A DNA stretch of 64,000 bases from Flectobacillus longus (lineage in GTDB: Bacteria; Bacteroidota; Bacteroidia; Cytophagales; Spirosomataceae), in contig NZ_JASHIC010000006.1 in NCBI RefSeq assembly GCF_030056705.1, forward strand, positions 1 through 64,000. The letters are read 5' to 3'. Below are positions 1-8,741 of the stretch, piece by piece. Within the stretch, counting starts at the first letter, position 1. Every line of letters starts with the position of its first letter. Both the position numbers and the translations under genes were made by a program. The notes below the pieces were generated by a model that saw nothing but the letters and a program-made list of their open reading frames with translations, was not told the DNA's origin and made no database searches.

Positions 1-125
1 CCGTTATGAGCATTTGTCATGAAGGAGTAACCAAACATCACTTCAGTATCTATCTACCATTGAGTGATCGGTTTAACTCCCTCATTACCAAATATTATTT
101 TGTAAGCGTAAATCTACAATTGAGT

Positions 126-358
126 AATTGAGTGAATGAGTGATTATTTTTAATGTGAATTTTACTTGTAGAGACGCAATGTTTTGCGACTAAAGAGTTA
201 TCATTCTGAAATATAGTATCAAAAAGGGCGGTCGAAATTAGTTTTTCGACCGCCCTTTTTGATATTACTATGCTATGTTTTACTTGGCATAGGACGCAAT
301 GCTTTGCGTCTCTACAGCTAAAATACAAATTTTAGAATAATCACTCATTCACTCAATT
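126..358. repeat. MITE-like inverted-repeat element with central hairpin (copy 1)
   Basis: The outer arms at 126-148 and 336-358 are perfect 23-bp inverted repeats made of GAGTGA/GAATGA words. Inside them lie a GTAGAGACGCAA / TTGCGTCTCTAC pair and a central perfect 21-bp hairpin (217-237 with 244-264). The same three-layer plan recurs in whole or part near 25.6, 41.6 and 54.2 kb. There is no transposase inside, so this looks like a non-autonomous mobile or REP-like element. Any reading frame across it is an artefact of the repeat. Confidence 0.75.
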
Positions 359-515
359 GTAAATCACTAAATTAGGAATGCCTCCCTTTTTTTATACTTA
401 AATCTCAAAGCTTTCGTTATCTAACTACTAATAATTCAGCAATATCTATTTACTTTGCTTTTAGTTGTGTCCGTTATCACGCAATCATTTTCCTATATAA
501 CAACGCCAAACACTT

Positions 516-710
516 ATGAAAAAGGTAATTTTATTGGGTTTTGCTATATGTTGTTTACAACTAGAATCAGAAGCTAATACAGTAGAGTATAAGTCTATTG
601 AAACACATATCTCGACAACAACTACCAAAAGCGCTTATAAAAGAAGACGTAAAAAAGGGTTTTTATGGGGTTTATTTCGTAAAAAAGATTGTGGTTGTCC
701 CAAGCATTAG
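516..710 (+). CDS. Small exported Lys/Arg-rich, Cys-tailed peptide of unknown function
   Basis: This 64-residue protein starts with a plausible Sec signal (MKKVILLGFAICCLQLESEA). A Thr-rich stretch follows, then a strongly basic patch (YKRRRKKGFLWGLFRKK) and a C-terminal CGCPKH. I recognise no family. A strong 17-bp hairpin follows the stop (735-777), which supports its being a real transcription unit. The basic aromatic patch could bind membrane or nucleic acid and the CxC could bind metal, but neither can be shown. The call as a gene rests on the signal peptide, the isolated position and the terminator. Confidence 0.6.
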   Translation: MKKVILLGFAICCLQLESEANTVEYKSIETHISTTTTKSAYKRRRKKGFLWGLFRKKDCGCPKH

Positions 711-734
711 GGCTTTTACATCATAGCATGAAAA

Positions 735-777
735 ATAAATAATCCGTTCAGAAAATTAATCTGAACGGATTATTTAT
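735..777. terminator. Bidirectional terminator hairpin
   Basis: Perfect 17-bp arms (735-751 and 761-777) enclose a 9-nt loop, with A/T-rich ends on both sides. It sits between the convergent small-peptide gene and the dioxygenase gene, so it can serve both. Confidence 0.8.
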
Positions 778-834
778 GTAAAGCGCTAAACTTATACATG
801 TGTGCTATATCTAACTTGCTTCTGATTACATCCC

Positions 835-1650
835 TTAATTCAAAATAGGATTTAATTCAGATGCTACTAAGCCTCCGACAGGTAAACCTTGTATCCATCT
901 CTGGCGGTCTGCTTCTTGGTGAGCATTTTGAGGCTCAGAAATTTTTGCTCCATCGGCTACAAAAATAATAGTCATGACTTCCCTCGTCTTTGACGAGTTA
1001 TTTCCTGGGGCATTGTGTAAAGTCCACCCAGCATGAAAAGTAGCATCGCCTGCTTTCATCGAGGAGGCTCTTATAATAGGATAGCCTTTTTCTTTCACGA
1101 TATCCCCAAGTACATCATCTGATGTATCAGAAATTGCTAGATTTCCTAAAAAACCTAATTCATGTGAGCCTGAGGCAAAGGTAAGCATACCCATTTCTTC
1201 AGAAATATCTATCAAAGGCATCCACATTGTAATAGTATTACTAGTATCGATAGGCCAATAATACTGGTCTTGATGCCATGGGGTATGACCACCGCCAGCT
1301 TCCTTAAAAAGTGCTTGATCATGGTACAAACGTACTTTTTCGACCCCCATCAAATCGGCAGCAATTTGGGCAAATCGTTTAGAAAAGGTGAAATTCTTGA
1401 TGTCTTCGTCAACCTCCCAAAGATTCATCACTTGCAGAAAGGCTCTACCATAAGTATCTCGCTCGGACATCTCACGAAACTCCGTATTGAATTTCTCTAC
1501 ACCGTTATGAATTAGGTGTCGATAAAGGTCTATATCATCCGAATCTACAATATTATGTAGCAAAATATGTCCATTTTGCTGATACTCGGATTGTTGTTGA
1601 GAACTAATCTTGAACATATAGGATAAGTCGGGAAAAGATAAACCAACCAT
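835..1650 (-). CDS. Phytanoyl-CoA dioxygenase (PhyH) family Fe(II)/2-oxoglutarate oxygenase
   Basis: This 271-residue cytoplasmic protein has the PhyH double-stranded beta-helix signature. The HxD iron pair is H126/D128 (in PWHQDQYYW), the distal histidine is H212 in LHNAPGN, and the 2-oxoglutarate-binding arginine is R223. The family hydroxylates small molecules using O2 and 2-oxoglutarate; the substrate here cannot be read from sequence. The gene is divergent from an AraC/cupin regulator 173 bp away, which probably controls it. An alternative start at M12 (position 1617) begins MFKISS and may be the true one. The family call is firm and the substrate is unknown. Confidence 0.85.
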   Translation of the reverse strand: MVGLSFPDLSYMFKISSQQQSEYQQNGHILLHNIVDSDDIDLYRHLIHNGVEKFNTEFREMSERDTYGRAFLQVMNLWEVDEDIKNFTFSKRFAQIAADLMGVEKVRLYHDQALFKEAGGGHTPWHQDQYYWPIDTSNTITMWMPLIDISEEMGMLTFASGSHELGFLGNLAISDTSDDVLGDIVKEKGYPIIRASSMKAGDATFHAGWTLHNAPGNNSSKTREVMTIIFVADGAKISEPQNAHQEADRQRWIQGLPVGGLVASELNPILN

Positions 1651-1823
1651 ACATTTAATACTAAAATAATAACAAGTTTTAGACGGACTGCCGTATTTTT
1701 GATTCTTGGCGAAGACAAAATAACATAAATTTTTTCGGGAGTATTTTGTCGTTTTTTACCAATATTTGTGCATTTTTACCTATTTCCTATCAAAATTCTT
1801 ATACTAAGTATAATTTTTATCAA

Positions 1824-2684
1824 ATGAAAGCCTCCTTAGAGCAATTAGATAATGGATTGAATCAATCCTTGAGATTCAGACATTTTAGTTTGCCATATTT
1901 TGATGCTCCCTACCATTTTCATCCCGAATATGAGTTAACTCTCATTATAAAGAGTGAAGGTAAAAGATATGTAGGCAATCATGTAGCAGATTTTAGTGCA
2001 GGAGATTTAGTACTGATAGGACCCAACTTGCCTCATTGCTGGAAAAATGAAACCATTGGAATGGAAGATTCTGCTCAAGCTTTGGTGTTACAATTTAAAG
2101 CAGATTTTTTAGGAGAAAAGTTTTTCTTAACCCCCGAAATGCAAGCAATTGGCAATTTACTGGAAAAATCAGCTTCAGGCTTGGTTATTACAGGCAATAC
2201 CAGAAATAGAATTGCGAAAGAATTGATTTTTTTACTAAACGTTCCCCCTGTTCAGAAAGTATTAGGATTGTTAGACTTGTTAAATACCATCGCACAGGCT
2301 CCACAAGACCACCAACTTTTAGAAAATCAAAATCCTGCATATCAGTTAGCAACAGTCGATTTAGAACGAATCAATAAAGTTTATGCCTATGTGATTGAAA
2401 ACTATACACAGGAAGTTCATTTAGAAACAGCGGCATATTTAGCAAATATGACCGAAACTGCTTTTTGTAGATACTTCAAAAAAATTACAAAGAAGACCTT
2501 TCTCGATGTAGTTACCGAATATCGTATCAAACACGCTTGTAACTTGTTAATTGGTACCGACAAACAAGTAGCTGAAGTATGTTTTGAAAGTGGATTTGGC
2601 AATGTATCGCATTTCAACAAACAATTCAAAACCTTTACAGGACAAAGCCCACTTAGTTATCGTAAGCTTTTTCAAGCAATGTAA
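1824..2684 (+). CDS. AraC family transcriptional regulator with N-terminal cupin
   Basis: This is a 286-residue protein. The N-terminal cupin sensor contains YHFHPEYELTLI and GDLVLIGPNLPH. The C-terminal third holds two helix-turn-helix motifs ending in the AraC signature (VAEVCFESGFGNVSHFNKQF). I chose ATG 1824 over an upstream TTG at 1746, because the 26 residues the TTG would add look unrelated to the cupin start. The gene diverges from the PhyH gene, the likely target. Two paralogues of the same architecture occur in the window (27.8 and 55.4 kb). Cupin-AraC proteins in this phylum often sense sugars or other small carbon sources; the ligand is unknown. Confidence 0.9.
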   Translation: MKASLEQLDNGLNQSLRFRHFSLPYFDAPYHFHPEYELTLIIKSEGKRYVGNHVADFSAGDLVLIGPNLPHCWKNETIGMEDSAQALVLQFKADFLGEKFFLTPEMQAIGNLLEKSASGLVITGNTRNRIAKELIFLLNVPPVQKVLGLLDLLNTIAQAPQDHQLLENQNPAYQLATVDLERINKVYAYVIENYTQEVHLETAAYLANMTETAFCRYFKKITKKTFLDVVTEYRIKHACNLLIGTDKQVAEVCFESGFGNVSHFNKQFKTFTGQSPLSYRKLFQAM

Positions 2685-2689
2685 TACCA

Positions 2690-3424
2690 TTATTCGTCAC
2701 CATAGGCCATCAAAAACGTATGGTCGTTAAGGACTTGTGTCAAAAAGGCATTATCATCGAGACTTGACTCTACTTGCATAATTTCCTTAAGTTTTTGTGC
2801 TGTTTGGCTCAGCAAACGTTCATCTTGTGTTTCTTCTACTCTTTGAATTACCTGTCGAATAATTTCAATATCGGCATCCGACAACAAGCTTACTTCAGGA
2901 ATCATCACCTCATAAGCTTCGTCGAGTACAGGCTGACGAAGTGCCTCAAGCGATACCCTAGGTTCTATACGAACTACAGTAGTACCAGCCACCATATCTC
3001 CCAAGCGTTGTCCTTTACCACCTGCGGCAATCGCTACGACACCCACCCATTGACCAAAAATGCTAAAATCAATAATTCTAAAAATCCATCGTAATATATA
3101 TGCACCGATTGTGGGAGCACTTCCATCCAATTTAATCACTTTGATATTACGAGCTCTTTTTCCAACACTTTGGCCATTGAGCCATATTTCACAAACTAAA
3201 TCATAAAAAAACAGAGGTAATATACCCAATCCAAAGAAAAGAATGGTTCTGATTCTATTATTAAATAGACTATCGTCGAGCCATGTAGCAATTAGGGTAA
3301 AAGCAAGAATCCATGCGAAATAAACTACCAAATCAATCAGATATGCGATAATTCTATCTCCAATACTAGCTGGTGTAAAAGCTACTTCGACATTTTGAGC
3401 TGTCAGTATTTTTATTTTACTCAT
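2690..3424 (-). CDS. RDD family membrane protein
   Basis: This 244-residue protein begins with a short cytoplasmic segment and then an RDD domain. It has IGDRIIAYLIDLVVYFAWILAF as the first membrane span, a second span near residue 65, the characteristic GQSVGKRARNIKVI loop, a third span near 115-130, and GQRLGDMVAGT. The C-terminal ~90 residues are acidic and helical and probably cytoplasmic. The function is unknown; some RDD proteins move ions. It is divergent from the SpoIIM-like gene (70 bp), and RDD, SpoIIM, DUF4129, DUF4350 and MoxR genes commonly cluster in Bacteroidota, so it probably belongs to the MoxR-linked envelope module. Confidence 0.88.
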   Translation of the reverse strand: MSKIKILTAQNVEVAFTPASIGDRIIAYLIDLVVYFAWILAFTLIATWLDDSLFNNRIRTILFFGLGILPLFFYDLVCEIWLNGQSVGKRARNIKVIKLDGSAPTIGAYILRWIFRIIDFSIFGQWVGVVAIAAGGKGQRLGDMVAGTTVVRIEPRVSLEALRQPVLDEAYEVMIPEVSLLSDADIEIIRQVIQRVEETQDERLLSQTAQKLKEIMQVESSLDDNAFLTQVLNDHTFLMAYGDE

Positions 3425-3494
3425 TATCTATCACAGTGGTAAAGTTATTTTGATATATTGCTTAAAATTAAACTACCTTAAGCAAAAATACACC

Positions 3495-4445
3495 ATGAGA
3501 GAGGCATTATTTAAGAAACAAAATCTTGATAAATGGCAATCTTTTGAAGAAGATGTACAAAATATTCATTCTGATAAACTAGCCGAAAGATTTATAGAAT
3601 TAACTGATGATTTAGCCTACGCACAAACGTTTTACCCTAATTCAACAACTACTCGTTATTTGAATGAATTAACGGCTCAATTTTACCGAAAAATCTACGC
3701 CAATAAAAAAGAATCCTCCAATCGTTTTGTTGAATTTTGGAAGTTTGAAGTGCCCTATCTCTTATTTCGCTTTCGAAAAGAGCTTTGGGTAGCCTTCTGT
3801 ATCACGTTTATTTCGGCTGTAATAGGTGCTATATCTGTGGCATACGACGATACTTTTGCTCGACTCATTTTAGGCGACGACTATATCGACATGACGCTGG
3901 AAAACATTCGAAAAGGAGACCCTTTGGCAGTATATGGAGGAAGCGACCCGCTAATGATGTTTTTGCAAATTACTTCTAATAACATAAAAGTTTCTTTTGT
4001 GTGTTTTGTTATGGGATGTTTGTTTTCGGCAGGCACAGCGTATATGCTCATCACCAATGGCATTATGCTGGGAGTATTCCAATATTTTTGTTATCAGCAA
4101 GGTTTCCTAAAAGTATCCTTATTAACGATTTGGCTACATGGAGTTTTAGAAATCTCATCAATTATTGTAGCAGGATGTGCTGGATTAGTTATGGGAAATA
4201 GTCTTTTATTTCCTCAAACTTACTCGCGTTTAGAATCTTTCAAGATTGGCGCAAAAAATGGCATTAAAATCGTTATTGCTTTAGTACCTTTGTTTATTAT
4301 GGCTGGCTTTATCGAAAGCTTTATTACACGACAGCATCTAAATACCTTTTATAGTTTACTCATAATTGTACCGTCTTTTATGTTTATTGTGTGGTATTTT
4401 ATCGTATATCCTCAAAAAGTATTTCAGAAAAGTCAATTATGTTAA
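3495..4445 (+). CDS. SpoIIM-like (stage II sporulation protein M / DUF95) integral membrane protein
   Basis: This 316-residue protein has a ~110-residue soluble helical N-terminus (MREALFKKQNLDKWQSFEED). Several membrane spans follow (around FCITFISAVIGAIS, VSFVCFVMGCLFSAG, IWLHGVLEISSIIVAGCAG, near 260, and the C-terminus). The WLHGVLEISSIIVAGCAGL stretch is the hallmark of the SpoIIM/DUF95 family. ATG 3495 is preferred to a TTG at 3450. In non-sporulating Bacteroidota these genes sit in MoxR clusters and their role is not known. It leads the plus-strand series running to the MoxR ATPase. Confidence 0.87.
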   Translation: MREALFKKQNLDKWQSFEEDVQNIHSDKLAERFIELTDDLAYAQTFYPNSTTTRYLNELTAQFYRKIYANKKESSNRFVEFWKFEVPYLLFRFRKELWVAFCITFISAVIGAISVAYDDTFARLILGDDYIDMTLENIRKGDPLAVYGGSDPLMMFLQITSNNIKVSFVCFVMGCLFSAGTAYMLITNGIMLGVFQYFCYQQGFLKVSLLTIWLHGVLEISSIIVAGCAGLVMGNSLLFPQTYSRLESFKIGAKNGIKIVIALVPLFIMAGFIESFITRQHLNTFYSLLIIVPSFMFIVWYFIVYPQKVFQKSQLC

Positions 4446-4591
4446 AATACAGCGATAAGAGGAACGAATTTTGAATTTAAAAATCTTAACTCGCAATCTC
4501 GTATTAACATTTACGAAAGCAAAATACTTATTCCATTTTCACAAAACCTTATTTTTAGCTTATTCCCTCGATTACTACCAATACAACTATT

Positions 4592-5557
4592 ATGGAAAAA
4601 CAGTACTTACCTCTTGAAAGAGAGCGTGATTTTAGTCAAAAAATTAACGATACCTTCTCTTTTGTTCGTCTCAATTTCAAAGACTTATTTATTGCCTTAT
4701 TATTTATCGTTGGCCCTGTTTTACTCATTGCAGGTATTGCTGGAGGGTTTCATCAAATCAATGTATTAAATAGCACAGCCTCTGACACACCCATGGATGC
4801 CAACGCTGGTGTCGAAGAAATATTAAGAAGATTTAGTAAAAGTGGTATCGATATCATCGGACCTGCTTATTTTATATTATTGTTTGCAACTGTGATTTCA
4901 ATGGTTCTCTTAGTAGTAACGGTTTATAGTTATATGCAATGCTATTTGGAAGACTCAGTATCAAGAATTACTGTAGAAAGAGTAACAGCAAAAGTGAAGC
5001 ACCATTTTCTTCCTGTTTTTAGAGGCTTTTTCTTGGTATTACTTGTCTTTTTTGGCATTATTATTTTAGCATCACTTGCTACTGGAGCCTTGGGTGTAGC
5101 TATGGGTGGTGTTGCTGGACCTATGATTATTGGCATTTTTGGCTTAGGGATTTTTGCAGTCATGCTATATTTTATGATTATGTTTTTACTTAGTCCAGCC
5201 ATTATTGTTTTTGAAGAAGCTAGCCCAAGTTTTTCGCTTCGTAGAGCCAAATACCTTATTGAAGGTAAGTGGTGGTCTACTTTCGGATTGGTTATGATTG
5301 TGTCTATCATTGTTTACTTTATCGGACTAGTATTTAGTCTTCCTGCGGGTATTTTAACAGTTTTAAAAATGTTAAATATCCAATCTGGTATTACTAGCGA
5401 CTGGGTGGTAGTGGGATCAACAGCAATTTCGATGGTAGGCTCGTCTATTCTATCAGCTATTACCTATATTGCTTTAGGGTTCCAGTATTTTAATCTTGTC
5501 GAAAGAAAAGATGGAAATAGCCTATTTAAGCAAATCAATAATTTGGGTAATCATTAG
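4592..5557 (+). CDS. Polytopic membrane protein of the MoxR cluster, function unknown
   Basis: This 321-residue protein has about six hydrophobic spans. The first is IALLFIVGPVLLIAGIAGG; later ones include ILLFATVISMVLLVVTVYSY, glycine-rich FFLVLLVFFGIIILASLATG and GPMIIGIFGLGIFAVMLYFMI, and two near the C-terminus. A conserved-looking cytoplasmic loop, PSFSLRRAKYLIEGKWWSTFG, resembles the loop of DUF-type glycerophosphodiesterase membrane domains, but I cannot assign it with confidence. The gene lies between the SpoIIM-like and DUF4129 genes on the same strand, so a role with the MoxR module is likely by context only. Confidence 0.75.
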   Translation: MEKQYLPLERERDFSQKINDTFSFVRLNFKDLFIALLFIVGPVLLIAGIAGGFHQINVLNSTASDTPMDANAGVEEILRRFSKSGIDIIGPAYFILLFATVISMVLLVVTVYSYMQCYLEDSVSRITVERVTAKVKHHFLPVFRGFFLVLLVFFGIIILASLATGALGVAMGGVAGPMIIGIFGLGIFAVMLYFMIMFLLSPAIIVFEEASPSFSLRRAKYLIEGKWWSTFGLVMIVSIIVYFIGLVFSLPAGILTVLKMLNIQSGITSDWVVVGSTAISMVGSSILSAITYIALGFQYFNLVERKDGNSLFKQINNLGNH

Positions 5558-5566
5558 TGACTTCGA

Positions 5567-5732
5567 ACTTCCAATGCAAAGCTTGGAAGTCAGCACTTGT
5601 ATATAATCGTTTACGAAGGATTTTATAAAACATCTATTTCGGACATTGGATTGCTGAAGTGTAATCTACTTTAGATAAACTGAAGGTATATTTCAATATT
5701 TCCGAAATCAGAAATCCCAAATCCACAATGGT
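5567..5732. repeat. Intergenic hairpin and CCGAAATCAG-type repeat
   Basis: An 8-bp hairpin (ACTTCCAA/TTGGAAGT, 5567-5590) follows the membrane-protein gene. Downstream lies a stretch ending in CCGAAATCAGAAATCCCAAA. Related text recurs near 25.9 kb and twice near 55.2-55.4 kb, with shared words ACGAAGGATT and TATTTCGGA, so this is part of a dispersed intergenic family and not a gene. Confidence 0.55.
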
Positions 5733-5765
5733 TTGAAATTTGTCCATTATTTTTCTAACTCAAAA

Positions 5766-6512
5766 ATGAGTGTTAAAAAAAGACATATTCCTATTACTTT
5801 AAAATACGTCATACTATGTTTTTGGGTGACTCTAATGCCAATTTGCCGTCTTCAAGGTCAAATAAGCCGTGTTGATTCACTCACGCAACTTAGTCCGCCC
5901 AAGCAACCAGACAAAACTTTAACGAGTTTTCGAAAAGAAAAAAAGTACCAATATCAAACCGTTCCTATCGAACAAATGTCGTGGAGTGGTAGGCTTTGGC
6001 TGATGTTTTTACGTTGGATTTCACAGTTTTTTGAGAAAAGCACTACAGGCAAATCATTGAAGATAGGCATGTATGTATTTCTGGCAATTGTGATAATCTT
6101 TGTGATAATGAAGCTAATTGGTATTGAATTTGCAAACATCTTCGGGCGCAACGACAAATCTATTTCTATTGATTATCAAGTACTAGCACAAGATATTCAT
6201 GCGTTAGATTTTGAAAAAGCAATCGAGGGTGCTTTGTCTGATCAGCAGTTTAAGTTGGCTACTCGCTTGTACTATTTACAAGTGCTAAAATCATTGAGTA
6301 ATCAAGACTTAATCGAGTGGCGATTGAACAAAACCAATCGAAGTTATATTTACGAGTTAAAACCAATCGAATTACGTCAAGAATTTGAATCACTTACCAC
6401 CCTTTTTGAATACATCTGGTACGGAGATTTTTTGATTAGTGCAATCGAATTTGAATCTATACAAAATCAATTTTCCAACTTTAATCGCAGTATAACACGA
6501 AGTAGGCGTTAG
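5766..6512 (+). CDS. DUF4129-type single-span membrane protein
   Basis: This is a 248-residue protein. It has an N-terminal signal or anchor (ITLKYVILCFWVTLMPICRLQGQ), a periplasmic linker, a second span near residue 100-120 (IGMYVFLAIVIIFVIMKLIG), and a C-terminal helical domain (DFEKAIEGALSDQQFKLATRLYYLQVLKSL). The latter matches the DUF4129 pattern, in which a helical cytoplasmic repeat domain follows the last span. ATG 5766 is preferred to a TTG at 5733 that lies in repeat DNA. DUF4129 proteins accompany MoxR ATPases; their biochemical role is unknown. The next gene starts 22 bp later, so they are probably co-transcribed. Confidence 0.8.
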   Translation: MSVKKRHIPITLKYVILCFWVTLMPICRLQGQISRVDSLTQLSPPKQPDKTLTSFRKEKKYQYQTVPIEQMSWSGRLWLMFLRWISQFFEKSTTGKSLKIGMYVFLAIVIIFVIMKLIGIEFANIFGRNDKSISIDYQVLAQDIHALDFEKAIEGALSDQQFKLATRLYYLQVLKSLSNQDLIEWRLNKTNRSYIYELKPIELRQEFESLTTLFEYIWYGDFLISAIEFESIQNQFSNFNRSITRSRR

Positions 6513-6534
6513 CCTCAAAACGCGTGATAATAAC

Positions 6535-7095
6535 ATGAAAAAGATAAGCTTAATTATTTTGTTGGGGGTTTCAACAGCCCTAACATTCAGCTCTTTTAAA
6601 ACCACTATTGTAGAAACAACCCAACATAGACGCATCGAGGAAGTTGAATATGATACCATCAATTTTGAATCAACTGTCATTTCTGGTGTAAAATTAGGAG
6701 GACCTTATGGCGCTTTATTAGAAAAATTAGGCTCACCAGATTCTGTTAGAAAAGAAGAAACTCCTGATGCTCAAAATAGTGACCATTTTGAAATTTATCT
6801 TTATGGCAAGGATTCTTTCTATGTAATGGACGAAATGGTAAGTGGTTTTGAATTAAAGTCAACGAAATTCCAACTCGACAACCTTGGAGGATTAAAAGTG
6901 GGAGACCCTATCGCAAAAGTGAAAAAGATGTTTCCTAAATCTTACAAAATCCGTGATATAGACGAGTTTAATCCATCTTGGATTACCATTAGCGTACAGT
7001 TTGGTAGCTCGGATTCATTCCTAGAAATTTATTGTGAAAACTCAAAGGTCAAAAGTATCACAACTGTGACAGATGACGAAGAAGAGGAAGAATAA
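6535..7095 (+). CDS. Small exported protein of the MoxR cluster, function unknown
   Basis: This 186-residue protein has an N-terminal Sec signal (MKKISLIILLGVSTALTFSSF). A mixed alpha/beta body carries two similar-looking glycine-containing segments (VKLGGPYGALLEKLGSPDSV and GGLKVGDPIAKVKKMFPKSY). This arrangement recalls the duplicated small beta-hairpin/helix units of SmpA/OmlA-like or KOW-like exported proteins, but I do not claim homology. The tail is strongly acidic (DDEEEEE). It follows DUF4129 by 22 bp and is closed by a strong terminator. Confidence 0.7.
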   Translation: MKKISLIILLGVSTALTFSSFKTTIVETTQHRRIEEVEYDTINFESTVISGVKLGGPYGALLEKLGSPDSVRKEETPDAQNSDHFEIYLYGKDSFYVMDEMVSGFELKSTKFQLDNLGGLKVGDPIAKVKKMFPKSYKIRDIDEFNPSWITISVQFGSSDSFLEIYCENSKVKSITTVTDDEEEEE

Positions 7096-7135
7096 AATAA
7101 AAAAGCATTTGAGTTAGCTCAAATGCTTTTTTATT
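7096..7135 (+). terminator. Rho-independent terminator
   Basis: Perfect 18-bp arms (7096-7113, 7118-7135) enclose a TTAG loop and have a T-rich 3' side. It follows the small exported protein directly and separates it from DUF4350. Confidence 0.85.
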
Positions 7136-7222
7136 TCACATAGATTCATAGATTTGTGGAAAAAGTGTGGAACTAATACCCAGACCAAAACTTATTTACA
7201 CAAAATCACCTCGCACCGCTGA

Positions 7223-8467
7223 ATGACGCAGAAAACTAAATATCTTATTGTATTAGGTATTACACTATTGGGGTTTATATTGGTCGAAATATATAAACCC
7301 AAGCCAGTCATTTGGACACCTACCTATTCCAACCAAGACGATATTCCATTTGGGGGCGAAATTTTATATAAAATTCTTCCTGAGCTATTCCCTTCTCAAG
7401 AAATTCACGACGAAAAGTTCCCTGTTTTAGCTAGACACACAGAGCAACGCACTGAATTAAAAAATACTTCTTATATCAACATCTGCAATACCTTTACGCT
7501 AGACTCTGTTTCATTAATAAAATTGCTACAGTTTGTTTCGACAGGAAATACTGTATTTATCGCGGCAGAAGATTTTGGCTCACTTGGCGATACGCTGCAT
7601 ATTTCGACAGATTATATTAGTATTTTAAAAAAGGGTACAGCCGCCGCACTTAATTTTACCCACCCAGAACTCCGTCAGAAAAAGCCCTTTATTTTTAGAA
7701 TGGAAGATGCTGAAGCTTTTTTTGTTGATACTAATAAATCCACAATACCGTGGACTGTTCTGGCTTATAATCATCTCAAAAAGCCTACTTTTATTAAGGT
7801 AAAATGGGGAAAAGGCACTTTGTTGCTCAACTCCACGCCTAGAGTTTTTAGTAACTATTATCTTATTAAGCCCCAAAATTGCTATTTTTCAATAAATGCC
7901 CTACGCTATCTTCCGCAACAAACCATTTATTGGGATGAATATTATCAGGCACCTTCTATAGGAGCTCGCTTTAGGGTAATGAACAAATCTATCCGTAAAG
8001 CTAGCGATGCCTCTTACGATGAGTCCCCTTTTAGGTTTATTGTTAGTCAGCCAGCTTTACGATGGGCTTATTATTTGACACTTTTAGCACTTATATTTTT
8101 TATGTTCTTTGAGGCAAAACGTCGTCAACGAATCATTCCAGTTATTGATACTCCTCAAAACACCTCAGTCTTATTTGTAAAAACCATAGGGCAGTTGTAT
8201 TTTAATAAAAAGGAGCATTTAACTATTGCTCAGAAAAAAATAGCTCATTTTTTACATTTTATTAGAGATAAATTCTACCTAAATACCCTTCTAGTTAATG
8301 AAGATTTTTTGGACGAGCTAAGTAATAAATCTGGGGTAGAATTAGGTAAGCTACAAGCTCTTTTTCATACCATTCAGCAATTGAATCTGGTAAATAGCAT
8401 CTCCGAAAAAGAACTTATTGCACTCAATAAAGCCATTGAAGAGTTTTATCAAACGGTCAAAGCATAA
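7223..8467 (+). CDS. DUF4350 domain-containing membrane-anchored protein
   Basis: This 414-residue protein has an N-terminal anchor (YLIVLGITLLGFILVEIY). An extracytoplasmic alpha/beta domain (about 30-250) follows, in which IPFGGEILYKILPELFP and GNTVFIAAEDFGSLGD are typical of DUF4350. A second membrane span lies near residue 275-295 (LRWAYYLTLLALIFFMFFEAKRRQR), and the cytoplasmic tail is helical. The DUF4350 fold resembles glutamine-amidotransferase-like domains and is found beside MoxR ATPases. The arrangement here, with MoxR 275 bp downstream, is the normal one. The function is unknown. Confidence 0.85.
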   Translation: MTQKTKYLIVLGITLLGFILVEIYKPKPVIWTPTYSNQDDIPFGGEILYKILPELFPSQEIHDEKFPVLARHTEQRTELKNTSYINICNTFTLDSVSLIKLLQFVSTGNTVFIAAEDFGSLGDTLHISTDYISILKKGTAAALNFTHPELRQKKPFIFRMEDAEAFFVDTNKSTIPWTVLAYNHLKKPTFIKVKWGKGTLLLNSTPRVFSNYYLIKPQNCYFSINALRYLPQQTIYWDEYYQAPSIGARFRVMNKSIRKASDASYDESPFRFIVSQPALRWAYYLTLLALIFFMFFEAKRRQRIIPVIDTPQNTSVLFVKTIGQLYFNKKEHLTIAQKKIAHFLHFIRDKFYLNTLLVNEDFLDELSNKSGVELGKLQALFHTIQQLNLVNSISEKELIALNKAIEEFYQTVKA

Positions 8468-8741
8468 ATGAAGAGTTTTCGGCGGTCGGCTTTGAGCAAT
8501 CGGCTTTTGGCAGTTGGTAGAATATTTATGTAGTTTACTAAAAAACGAATCATTCAGTCTAGGAAATATCGCTTAAAGCGGATAATAAATATGTCTGTTT
8601 ATTAGGATTTTTCAGAGATAAGTCTTTTCAAAAGCTTTATAGGATCTTTTGAAACTGATTAATATATTACTCAAGTAATGGAGAAACTTCAGCTTGTAAC
8701 TTATACTTATTGATACCATTTCACGCTCTTTTACCAAAATT

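Noticed and set aside
126-358. CRISPR-like array of GAGTGA repeats
   Set aside because: The words form inverted arms around one interior, not direct repeats with regular unique spacers, and no cas genes are present.
1270-1515. 81-residue plus-strand open frame
   Set aside because: It is antisense to the PhyH gene, which shows clear family motifs.
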